NCBI GenBank assembly: GCA_026392015.1
Contig: JAPLCW010000175.1
Coordinates: forward strand, 1-40,229
Direction: 5' to 3'
Source of the DNA: Candidatus Auribacterota bacterium
Lineage (GTDB): Bacteria > Auribacterota > Tritonobacteria > UBA1439
DNA: 40,229 nucleotides
Shown here piece after piece: positions 1 through 6,915 of this stretch. The first letter of the stretch is position 1. Each line of letters opens with the position of its first letter. Below the pieces are notes generated by a model that had not been told where the DNA came from, made no database searches, and saw only the letters and a list, made by a program, of their open reading frames with translations. Made by a program: the position numbers and the translations under genes.

Positions 1-1
1 C

Positions 2-634
2 GCCCGGAGAAAAGACATCATGGAGGACATCGTCGCGGCGACGAACATCAAGCTCAGGAAGGAGCTTCCCGAGCTGAGAGAACAGAAGTCGCAGCTTGAA
101 AAAGAACTGGTGAAGGTGAAGACGCTGGCCGATCAGTTACTCGGGGAATGGGGCAACCTCGCGACGGAGGAAAACAAACTATTTCTAAAAGAGAAATTGA
201 ACGAGCTCGCGAAGCGGCGGAAGGAACTCGAGAGCGGCCTCGAAGACGTGGAACTGACTATCGGGGAAATCGAGCGAGAATCGGTGAGCAAGGACCTCGT
301 CCGGCTCGCCTTGAGCAACATCATGGACGTTTTTGAGCGGGCGAATCCCTACCAGCAGAGGCAGCTCCTCAGCCTCACCCTCAACAAGGCGGTCGTCTCT
401 GGTAACCGCATAGAACTGGCCCTGCGCGGCCGTCCGCCGGAACTCCTTGCGACGGAGCCGGAAAAAGTGATGGCGCAGAACGTAGAACGCTCTGCGCCAT
501 CGGACTGGCTCCCCGGGCAGGACTCGAACCTGCGGCACGGTGGTTACAGGTTACCCCGATGTTTCCATCAGGCCTGGACTTTCTCTTTACCTTGTCCGGC
601 CGGGCTCGATAAATCGAGCCCCTACAGGAAATGA
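2..634 (+). CDS. Serine recombinase (resolvase/invertase family), C-terminal part only
   Basis: This is the tail of a large serine recombinase, an enzyme that cuts and rejoins DNA at attachment sites through a serine-DNA linkage. The frame is open to the left edge, so the catalytic and zinc-ribbon domains lie outside the window. What remains is a long charged coiled coil (about residues 10-95), then a typical recombinase tail rich in Leu (DVFERANPYQQRQLLSL). The last roughly 45 codons are not family sequence: from about base 506 the frame reads antisense through the 3' exon of tRNA-Asn (WLPGQDSNLRHGG) and into its intron, stopping at 634. This arrangement is typical of an integrase sitting at the tRNA it targets. 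Function is assigned from the coiled-coil tail and the context, without seeing the catalytic serine. Confidence 0.75.
   Translation, partial: ARRKDIMEDIVAATNIKLRKELPELREQKSQLEKELVKVKTLADQLLGEWGNLATEENKLFLKEKLNELAKRRKELESGLEDVELTIGEIERESVSKDLVRLALSNIMDVFERANPYQQRQLLSLTLNKAVVSGNRIELALRGRPPELLATEPEKVMAQNVERSAPSDWLPGQDSNLRHGGYRLPRCFHQAWTFSLPCPAGLDKSSPYRK
602..621. repeat. Dispersed palindrome inside the group I intron
   Basis: GGGCTCGATAAATCGAGCCC followed by CCTAC matches the core of the GTAGGGG/CCCCTAC family found at 1124-1171, 20591-20700 and 25992-26101. It lies in a peripheral loop between the R and S strands of the ribozyme core. Confidence 0.75.
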
Positions 635-698
635 TGACGTCCTGCACCAAATTTAGGTAGCGGGTGTAAAGTCTCTGCACTCTCTGCCGCAATCGTTC

Positions 699-718
699 GG
701 GTGGCCTGAAGGCCACCC
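699..718. repeat. Palindrome of the GCC..GAAGG..GGC type inside the intron
   Basis: GGGTGGCCTGAAGGCCACCC forms a perfect stem with a small loop, followed by CTAC. It resembles the spacer hairpins at 6460, 6630, 15596 and 16660 (core CTGAAG or CTTAAG between complementary arms, then a TAC tail). Confidence 0.65.
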
Positions 719-973
719 TACGCGACATAAATTTACATTTTTTGCGGCGGATAGCTCAGGATTAGCATGTCCCGCATGTGCGGGATTAAGCCTTCCCTGA
801 ATTAGCCCGCTGTTCACCCACGCGTTTCCACGTGGGGCTGCCATTAAAGATCCTTCGACACGCGCAATTAAATGCGCGCGCTCAGGATCAATTTTCGCCT
901 CTAGCGAAAATTGACAGCCACCTGCTCTACCGACTGAGCTACCGGGGAATAATACAGTGATAAGTGATTAGTG

Positions 974-1002
974 ATAAGCAAGGATTATCACTGTTATGTC
1001 AA
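974..1002 (-). promoter_or_regulatory. Possible promoter of the tRNA-Asn gene
   Basis: On the minus strand a perfect -35 hexamer TTGACA (997-1002) stands 17 bases before GCTTAT (974-979), a weak -10. Transcription would begin about 20 bases before the tRNA 5' end at 948. The -35 is good and correctly placed, but the -10 matches only half of the consensus. Confidence 0.3.
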
Positions 1003-1123
1003 AGAGCGTGGATAGTATAGCAAAGTGGGGGTGGCGGGAAACAGAATTTGCGGCGCGGGGCCAATGGATTACATAAAAATTGCAAAATATCGCAACTGGT
1101 CCGTCTTGGAGGAAACTATAATT

Positions 1124-1171
1124 GTAGGGGTTCGATTTATCAAACCCGGGCGCGATAAATCGCGCCCCTAC
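1124..1171. repeat. Dispersed nested palindrome, GTAGGGG...CCCCTAC family (here called delta)
   Basis: The unit starts GTAGGGGTTCGATTTATC and ends GATAAATCGCGCCCCTAC, so the ends are inverted repeats. Inside lie two smaller palindromes joined at CCCGGG. Related copies occur at 20591-20700, 25992-26101 and 39107-39183, with a core in the tRNA intron. The rest of the 949-1341 spacer is AT-rich and shows no gene. Confidence 0.75.
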
Positions 1172-1341
1172 ACCACATAACTGTGCGATCCCCCCCACCG
1201 TAACTGTCCCGCTGCAAAATTTCCTAATAATCTATTGTAATCTAATTATCATCTCGGTAAAATGCCCTTTGACAGGGCGGGATGTATGTTGTGACGGAAT
1301 TCCCTCCAAACCATGGGAAATCTCCAGGAAAGGAGCCCCGT

Positions 1342-2850
1342 ATGAAACGATTCCTCCCCGCAACAGGTTCGCTGATGTTCCTGTGTGTTTTGATCGGCGC
1401 GGCAAGCGGTCAGCTCGCGTCCACCCATTGGCCGATGTTCAGCCATGATATTCAGCACACCGCAGTGAGCGCATTCAACGGCCCCGCCGTGCCAGGAATA
1501 TTCTGGAGCTACCGCGCTGGGGGGACAGTTTTTACCGGTGTGACATCGAGCCCGACACTTGGGAGCGATGATAAAATATACGTAGGCTTCCTGGATAACT
1601 CGATGTACTGCCTTACGTCCACCGGCAGCCTTGTATGGAGCTATCTGACAGGGGATAGCATCTTTTCCTCGGCCGCGCTCGGAACCGATGGGAGAATATT
1701 CGTCGGGTCGGAGGACAACAGCTTTTATGCCCTGACATCGGTTGGCGCGCTGAACTGGAGCTATACCACCGCCGAGGAGTTGCGATCAAGCCCCGTTCTG
1801 TCGGCTGACGGAACAATATATTTCGGTTCCGGTGACAATAAGGTATATGCCGCCACCGCTTCAGGCGCACTGCACTGGAGCTATACCACCGGCTGGTTTA
1901 TCGACTCTTCCCCTGCGATTGCAGCCAATGGCGCTATACATATTGGGTCAGGTGACCAGAATGTGTATTCGCTCATGCCAGCAGGCACGCTGAACTGGAG
2001 CTATCGGACAGGATCTGTCATAGAAACTTCGCCATCTATCGCAGCGGATGGGACTATCTATACCGGCGCAGTTGATAATGCCGTGTACGCGCTTACTTCT
2101 ATAGGCTCACTCAATTGGAGCTTTGCCACGCGCGACGAGATATTCAGCTCCCCCGCGGTCGGTACGGACGGCACAATCTATATCGGGTCGGACGACACCA
2201 ATGTCTACTCGTTTACCCCGCAGGGAGCCCTCCGCTGGACATATACCACAGGCTCTTGGGTGGAAGGCAATCCCGTCGTTGGAGCAAATGGGAGGATATA
2301 CGTCGGAAGCCTGGATACCAACCTCTACTCGCTCAATGGCAACGGTACGCTAAACTGGACTTTCAATACGGGTGCATATATATTCGGCTCAGCTGTTGTC
2401 GGTCCGAAAGAGAGGATTTTTGTGGGGACCACCGTTGAGTTCGGCTCCGAGGGTTGCCAGCTTCTGAGTATCTCAAAGAAACAGCCACTCCTGAATGTGA
2501 TCTTGAGCAACGACACCCCGGCGGTGGGCGATTTCTTCACCATCGATTTGAATTGCGCGCCGGTCAGCGGCGCCTTTGACGCATACGGCGGGGTCATCAT
2601 GCCGAACGGGCAATTCGAGTCGTTTGTCCTCGGAAAGCCCACCCAGCTTGTCAAGGGCGTAAAGGCGCTCGCCACGAAGGAGAAAGGCCTGAGAACTCCA
2701 TTTTCCACAAGGCTTTTCCTCACGCCTATTACACCCGGCTCGGCGGGGGTTTACACGGTCATAGTGGCTCTCGTTCCGGAAGGCGTGAAGCCTACCATTC
2801 CCAACGCAATACCCGATTATATCGACCAGGAAGTAGTGGTAGTGCATTGA
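1342..2850 (+). CDS. Secreted PQQ-like beta-propeller repeat protein
   Basis: The 502-residue product begins with a signal peptide (MKRFLPATGSLMFLCVLIGA). The ATG at 1342 is preceded by AGGAG, and I prefer it to an in-frame ATG 60 bases upstream. About eight repeats of roughly 38-40 residues follow, each with a core like SSPAVGTDGTIYIGSDD and a tail like GxLxWSYxTG. These are PQQ/WD-type propeller blades; such folds bind ligands or proteins and this one shows no enzyme motif. The last 115 residues form a separate, probably beta-rich domain (PNGQFESF...KGLRTPF...PGSAGVYTV) that is shared with the second propeller at 27012-28598. It should be exported to the periplasm or cell surface. No operon partner is evident. 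The family is firm, the role unknown. Confidence 0.85.
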   Translation: MKRFLPATGSLMFLCVLIGAASGQLASTHWPMFSHDIQHTAVSAFNGPAVPGIFWSYRAGGTVFTGVTSSPTLGSDDKIYVGFLDNSMYCLTSTGSLVWSYLTGDSIFSSAALGTDGRIFVGSEDNSFYALTSVGALNWSYTTAEELRSSPVLSADGTIYFGSGDNKVYAATASGALHWSYTTGWFIDSSPAIAANGAIHIGSGDQNVYSLMPAGTLNWSYRTGSVIETSPSIAADGTIYTGAVDNAVYALTSIGSLNWSFATRDEIFSSPAVGTDGTIYIGSDDTNVYSFTPQGALRWTYTTGSWVEGNPVVGANGRIYVGSLDTNLYSLNGNGTLNWTFNTGAYIFGSAVVGPKERIFVGTTVEFGSEGCQLLSISKKQPLLNVILSNDTPAVGDFFTIDLNCAPVSGAFDAYGGVIMPNGQFESFVLGKPTQLVKGVKALATKEKGLRTPFSTRLFLTPITPGSAGVYTVIVALVPEGVKPTIPNAIPDYIDQEVVVVH

Positions 2851-3264
2851 TGGGGCGACGAGCTCCCGGAGCAGCGGTCGTACATTCTGCAACAAGGCGT
2901 TGCGGCCGTGACTTCCCGAGCTTCCGTGCGTAATGGATCAGAAGGCGTAAAAAATTAGAGAACAGCTCTAACCTGTCATTGCGAGCGAAGCGAAGCAATC
3001 TTCCAATTAGTTACAAAGAGATTGCCACGCCCCTTCGGGGCTCGCAATGACAAAATCACTGTTTTTTCACACCTTCTCAGTTATTGGGGCTCCACCCTCA
3101 CCCTTCCTTCGACAAGGTCTCTTCGACTTCTCTCAGGGTCTTCGACAGGACAAGCTCCCCTCGAAGTGGGAGGGAATGTGATTTGAGACTCGCCGAAACT
3201 GGCCCATTACGACACTATCGAGTCTGTTGCGGGGGCGCATGTTGAGAGCGATGGTGCAGGATGG
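2851..3264. repeat. Intergenic spacer with dispersed repeats, no gene seen
   Basis: An inverted-repeat unit lies at 2974-3052: it opens TGTCATTGCGAGCGAAGCG and closes GGGGCTCGCAATGACA, with a CCCCTTCGGGG hairpin. This TGTCATTGCGAGC type is a common dispersed element in environmental bacterial genomes. At about 3100-3175 comes a mosaic of TTCGAC-rich pieces (GGTCTTCGACAGGACAAG) also seen at 20640 and 26050. Confidence 0.65.
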
Positions 3265-3864
3265 CTACCTTGAATAAGCTGCCTGGAGCAGATAATCTCC
3301 GGAAACTATTCCGTTCGTAAGAATCAAATGCCCTTCCCAGCTATTGTCCACTTTATCGTTCAAATCAGCGCCAGTGGCAATCTGATGAAAGCCTCCCTTA
3401 AAATTGGTGAAGGTAATGCTACGTATCGGGATCTCTTGCCCCTGCGAATTCACCAGCTTGTCGGCGCCGGGGATTAAGGATAGCGCCCTCTTCAAAATAT
3501 ATCCGCCATGGAGACTGTCGCTCAAGAGGAAAATGTTATCATCCGTTACCGTGATACTCCCTCCCGATTTCCCCGAACCGAATGAAATCCGTATCGCTGA
3601 CGATTGAGCTATACCAGGGCCCGTGCCGTAGCTATATTTGATCGCTCTGGCTTTCCATTCCGGCCCTTGTATACCCTGGACGACCGCATACACATTATCG
3701 TCTAATCCGGTTTGCTCGACGGGGCGAAACTCCCATCCGTTGGAACCAACCATTGCAACCTTCGTTCCGTATGCGAGGCCGGCAGACAACGGTGCGGGAA
3801 ATTCGCTAAAAAGAACACCGCTGATCGCCAGTGTTATAATTCCCGAAAATCTGATCCACTTCAT
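3265..3864 (-). CDS. Uncharacterised secreted protein
   Basis: I do not recognise the family. The product is 199 residues from the ATG at 3864, which has AGGCGGTG upstream and opens directly into a signal peptide (MKWIRFSGIITLAISGVLFS). A frame extension to 3960 would bury the signal sequence, so the shorter start is chosen. The mature part is rich in Gly, Ser and beta-prone residues (AIRISFGSGKSGGSITV; ITFTNFKGGF), suggesting a small beta-sandwich exported protein. It has no cysteine motif or catalytic signature that I can name. It stands alone on the minus strand between repeat-rich spacers. Confidence 0.65.
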   Translation of the reverse strand: MKWIRFSGIITLAISGVLFSEFPAPLSAGLAYGTKVAMVGSNGWEFRPVEQTGLDDNVYAVVQGIQGPEWKARAIKYSYGTGPGIAQSSAIRISFGSGKSGGSITVTDDNIFLLSDSLHGGYILKRALSLIPGADKLVNSQGQEIPIRSITFTNFKGGFHQIATGADLNDKVDNSWEGHLILTNGIVSGDYLLQAAYSR

Positions 3865-4213
3865 CGGCTCACCGCCTTCGCATTCAACGTACACCGCTCT
3901 TAAGATGTTGTCAAGCCGATCGAGCAATTTAGTTACACATTCAATTGTCCCAAGAGCCAACTCAATTTCTTACTACTGCAATTTGCATGCCAACTTTGAG
4001 ATTGGAATGAATATAGTTCTAATAGCTTGGGATGCAATAGAATACTGGATCAGGGCTTTATTGATAATAATGACCAAGGTGAGAATTTGAGACAAATATG
4101 TATCGCGATTGAATCATTATTGTCAGGTTGATTGAAATTTGAAGAGGTCAAAATTTAGTGAACCAAAGTTCGCAGCTAACAAACATCAATAGCGGCACTA
4201 ATGCCACGCGAGA
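3865..4213. other. AT-rich intergenic stretch without a recognisable gene
   Basis: About 350 bases upstream of the minus-strand secreted-protein gene. Open frames here are only antisense or random. The composition is clearly more AT-rich than the flanking genes. I see no RNA gene or terminator. Confidence 0.5.
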
Positions 4214-4374
4214 GTACTGACTCAATTTGGATGCCTTTAATTTGTGGGGGTTCGATGAACCTGTCCTGAGCACTTCTGCTGCGCTCAGTATAAACTCAGC
4301 CGAAGGGACCTTGCCAAAGGATCGTACTCCTACAACATGGCATAACTATATTCTGCATGTACTTGAGTCACTAC
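4214..4374. repeat. MITE-like element, GTAGTGGCT-end family (here called beta)
   Basis: The left end GTACTGACTCAA and right end TTGAGTCACTAC are inverted repeats matching at 11 of 12 positions. The interior (GGGGGTTCGATGAACCTGTC, then a CTTCTGCTGCGCTCAGTATA segment and CTCCTACAACAT) matches copies at 23084-23256 and 30483-30580. It encodes no protein. Confidence 0.75.
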
Positions 4375-4404
4375 CCACGCGAGCAGTCTATGGGCATTAT
4401 TGTG

Positions 4405-4413
4405 TGGTATAAT
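4405..4413 (+). promoter_or_regulatory. Extended -10 promoter candidate for the 4477 gene
   Basis: TGGTATAAT (4405-4413) combines a perfect TATAAT with an upstream TG, an extended -10. The -35 position shows no match. It lies 64 bases before the ATG at 4477 and just downstream of the right end of the 4214-4374 element. Confidence 0.4.
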
Positions 4414-4476
4414 GGGTGGTAAAATTTTTGCATCGGGCCATGAGTATCATTTAGTCTCTGAACCGGAACTGATTGT

Positions 4477-5016
4477 ATGATCGCAGTTGCTTTTATCCCA
4501 TGGCTGCTCTTCTGGATCCTTATTTGCTTCCATAAGCTTGAAGCAGGATCTCTGGCGGGTCTAATTACGACCGTTGTCCTCATCCTCCTCGACATCGCCA
4601 AACACCGGACTATCAAGATCCTTCAGATAGGCACAGTGATCTTCTTCTTTCTCCTCGCTCTTTCCATCCCGCTATTCGGTTCCAGAGCAGTGGGGCGCTG
4701 GATTGATCTCATGGGAGGCGCCGCGCTCGCACTTACCGTCCTCAGCTCCATTCTCATCAAAAAGCCGTTCACCTTGCAGTACGCGCGTGAAACAGCTCCC
4801 AGGGAGCGCTGGAACAATCCCATTTTCCTTCACAAAAATCTGGTCTTAAGCTGGGTATGGTTCGGGGTGTTCATCTTCAACCTTAGCGTTCCAGTGGCAA
4901 ATCGGATCTATCCGGGACTCCCGATGATCCTGAACTGGGTTGTTTCGTTGTGCACATTTGCCATCGCAATGAAATTCACGCACTGGTATGCCAGATATGG
5001 CGGGCCGCAGCGGTAG
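4477..5016 (+). CDS. Multi-pass membrane protein, function unknown
   Basis: The 179-residue product has about five hydrophobic segments: residues 2-18, 22-41, 48-66, 75-92 and two more in the last third (about 123-142 and 145-163). A charged cytoplasmic-looking loop (RETAPRERWNNP) separates the halves. The overall look recalls small inner-membrane proteins of the septation-protein type (YciB-like), but I see no diagnostic motif and would not assign that name. A lipoprotein gene follows after 37 bases on the same strand, so the two may be co-transcribed from the promoter near 4410. Confidence 0.6.
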   Translation: MIAVAFIPWLLFWILICFHKLEAGSLAGLITTVVLILLDIAKHRTIKILQIGTVIFFFLLALSIPLFGSRAVGRWIDLMGGAALALTVLSSILIKKPFTLQYARETAPRERWNNPIFLHKNLVLSWVWFGVFIFNLSVPVANRIYPGLPMILNWVVSLCTFAIAMKFTHWYARYGGPQR

Positions 5017-5053
5017 TCTGTCCGCGGGGCCGATCACCGAGATGGAGGCAATC

Positions 5054-6232
5054 ATGATGAATTTCAGGCACTATCGGCTGATTTTGTTCCTGCTCGCTCT
5101 GGCCGCCAGCCAGGGCTGCGGGAAACGCGATCAAGGGCAGGATAATCTCCGGGCCCTCGAGGAAAAACACGCAAAAGAAATCGCACGGCTCGAAGAATCA
5201 CACAGGGCGCGCGTGAAAACTTATGAGCAGCAGCTGGCTGCACGCGATGCGGAACTTCGCGGATTGCGAGACCAGCTTGCCGCGGCGAGAAATTCAGCCG
5301 CCGGGGCAAGAGCGGCCAAGCCTGGTTCGCCTGCGCAGTCGCCCGCAGCAGCCTCTGGACAACGCCCCCAGCCCCTCTCTGGAACACAGATGGCCTCACC
5401 ATCCGCGGCGGAGGCCGGAACCTCCGCTTCCGGGAAAGAAATTGACCTACTGGAGCAGTTCGCACAAGAGTACTCGCGTTCCCTGGAAGGTTCCGACAGA
5501 GAGCAATTCGGGAAGGATCTCCAGGCGCTCATCGCATTGCTGAAGGCGCCATCGGGGGATACTCCGCCCCTCCAGCGAAAAGAGGCAATGGTGAAGGATA
5601 TTCAGGAAAAAATAGGCGCCTCAAGCGACAGCCGGGAAAAGGCGGGCCTTGAAAACCGTTTGAAGCGTGTAGAGAGCGCGAGCGAGGAGGACCTCCCCGG
5701 GGTACTCAACTACCTTCAGAAAATGGACAACATCGAAAATTTGAATAAATTCATGCGGGACTATAATATTTCGAGAGATGAACTCGCCGATTATGGAATC
5801 GAGCCCCCGCCCCGGACCGGTTTCCGTCCAGAGCCGAAGGAGATCGCGAACAACTTGAAAGGTTTCGTCGAGGATTATGCCCCGCTCGTGGATCCCACCC
5901 AGCGTGAACAATACCGCAGTGATTTCGACAGCCTCGCCGCCAACCTCTCCAAAAGACTCACGGATGAAGAGGTGATGCAGGGAAAAGACCGGATGCTCAA
6001 GGATCTTCAAACGCGTTACGCGACTGCCCCTGAAAACGAGCAACAGCGCATCAAGAACCGCATCGCCCGACTGGAGAACTCCGATGTCACCGCGTTGCGA
6101 CCGAGATTGCAGTTCGAGATGCTTCGTGATATCGATACGCTTGCGAAGAAGTACAACATCCCACCCAACGAGCTTCGCCAGACTGGAGTTCTTTTCCCGG
6201 GGAGACAACACAATCAGCCAATCCCGCAGTAA
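5054..6232 (+). CDS. Coiled-coil lipoprotein with an internal duplication
   Basis: The start at 5054 has GGAGG five bases upstream. The first residues form a lipoprotein signal with the likely lipidated Cys22 (LALAASQGC), so the 392-residue product should be membrane anchored. A charged coiled coil follows (about 30-80), then an Ala/Pro/Ser-rich linker (85-125). The rest holds two similar helical units. The first has FAQEYSRSLEGSDREQFGKD and ends in LENRLKRVES. The second has FVEDYAPLVDPTQREQYRSD and ends in IKNRIARLEN. Each unit finishes with a short motif (FMRDYNISRDEL; LAKKYNIPPNEL). This duplication is direct observation. No enzyme family is recognised; an envelope scaffold role is a guess. 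Confidence 0.65.
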   Translation: MMNFRHYRLILFLLALAASQGCGKRDQGQDNLRALEEKHAKEIARLEESHRARVKTYEQQLAARDAELRGLRDQLAAARNSAAGARAAKPGSPAQSPAAASGQRPQPLSGTQMASPSAAEAGTSASGKEIDLLEQFAQEYSRSLEGSDREQFGKDLQALIALLKAPSGDTPPLQRKEAMVKDIQEKIGASSDSREKAGLENRLKRVESASEEDLPGVLNYLQKMDNIENLNKFMRDYNISRDELADYGIEPPPRTGFRPEPKEIANNLKGFVEDYAPLVDPTQREQYRSDFDSLAANLSKRLTDEEVMQGKDRMLKDLQTRYATAPENEQQRIKNRIARLENSDVTALRPRLQFEMLRDIDTLAKKYNIPPNELRQTGVLFPGRQHNQPIPQ

Positions 6233-6787
6233 AAGGAGTCGCGGGTATGAAGTCGAGGCAGATGAGCACCCGCTCAATTGTTGCAGCCCTGCTTCTCATT
6301 TGACTCAAAGAAAGCGATACCCGCGCTTCGCCTCAGGATTACGTCCACGTGGAGTGCCAACCGTATAGCAAGGGCGATCCTAGTCGATGAGCAGATTGTG
6401 GAACTGTTGAGGCCCTGAGTTCCGCGGCGCGGGTCGGAGTGAAGCAGGTGGTATCGTGTAGCCGAGACTGAAGTCTCGGTTATTTTTTTAACATGCTATG
6501 TCGCGAGTGAGTAAGTTTATCACAGGCGGGATTTCAGGCTCGCCGGGGATGAAGCATCGGCTACAGGGTTTGGGCTATGGGTCTCGGGCAGGGGGTCGGC
6601 TAGGGGATTTTACTTTTCTGGGCCCGCCGGGGCTGAAGCCCCGGCTACAGAGTTTGGATTATGGGTCTCGGGCAAAGGGGGTCGGCTATGAGTCTCGGCT
6701 GTTTTATTGTTTAAGATATTTTTGGGACGTTATATAGGGATCTGCGTTATTCGTAATGGGTCAGTCTTGGGGGGTATCCCTTTCACT
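6233..6787. repeat. Palindrome-rich spacer, no gene seen
   Basis: The spacer contains GCCGAGACTGAAGTCTCGGT (near 6461) and GCCGGGGCTGAAGCCCCGGC (near 6628). It also has two tandem imperfect units with TATGGGTCTCGGGCA, near 6578 and 6660. These are the spacer-hairpin family also seen at 15596, 16660 and 699. Short frames here are spurious. Confidence 0.6.
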
Positions 6788-6875
6788 TGTCATCCCGGCA
6801 CTTCGACTGCGCTCAGTGTAAACTCGAGCGGGGATCCACTATGAAACCTGGATTCCTGCTTTCGCAGGAATGACA
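6788..6875. repeat. TGTCATYCC-end inverted-repeat element (here called gamma) at the 5' end of the permease gene
   Basis: It opens TGTCATCCCGGCACTTCGAC and closes TTTCGCAGGAATGACA. The same unit, in the opposite arrangement, is at 11389-11476. Its TGA at 6871-6873 is the last in-frame stop before the permease reading frame, so it lies where the permease N-terminus would be expected. Confidence 0.75.
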
Positions 6876-6915
6876 TATTAAGCAATGTACCCAGGGCTTC
6901 AGACTTCTCCATCAG

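Larger units (their letters stand above)
547..913 (-). ncRNA. Group I self-splicing intron in the tRNA-Asn anticodon loop (367 nt)
   Basis: All hallmarks of a group I ribozyme are visible on the minus strand. The 5' exon end GGCTGT pairs with an internal guide GGCAGCC (838-844) to form P1 with a U-G wobble at the splice site. The conserved strands follow: P and Q form P4 (TTCAGG with CCTGAG). R contains GACTTT (668-673) and pairs with AAAGTC of S (577-582) to form P7. The intron ends in G at 547, as expected for the terminal guanosine. No homing endonuclease frame is present. The P1 loop has a perfect 10-bp hairpin just after the splice site, and peripheral loops hold two genome-wide palindromes (602-621 and 699-718). 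It probably belongs to the small tRNA-intron subgroup (IC3-like), which is inference. Confidence 0.9.
506..948 (-). tRNA. tRNA-Asn(GUU) interrupted by a group I intron
   Basis: The 5' exon is 914-948 and the 3' exon is 506-546, both minus strand. Joined, they give a 76-base tRNA with encoded CCA. The acceptor stem is TCCCCGG with CCGGGGA, the D arm contains AGTCGGTAGAGC, the anticodon stem is GGTGG with CCACC, and the loop is CTGTTAA, so the anticodon is GTT (Asn). The T arm is GCAGG-TTCGAGT-CCTGC and the discriminator is G. The body closely resembles known bacterial tRNA-Asn. The intron lies between anticodon positions 35 and 36. Neither half is a functional tRNA alone, so splicing is required. 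The recombinase frame reads antisense over the 3' exon. Confidence 0.93.

Noticed and set aside
520..570. The peptide WLPGQDSNLRHGG as a recombinase domain
   Set aside because: It is translation of the antisense strand of the tRNA-Asn 3' exon, not a protein family feature.
2971..3055. The TGTCATTGCGAGCGAAGC unit as a novel element
   Set aside because: This type of dispersed repeat is widespread in environmental bacterial genomes; I list it only as a repeat.
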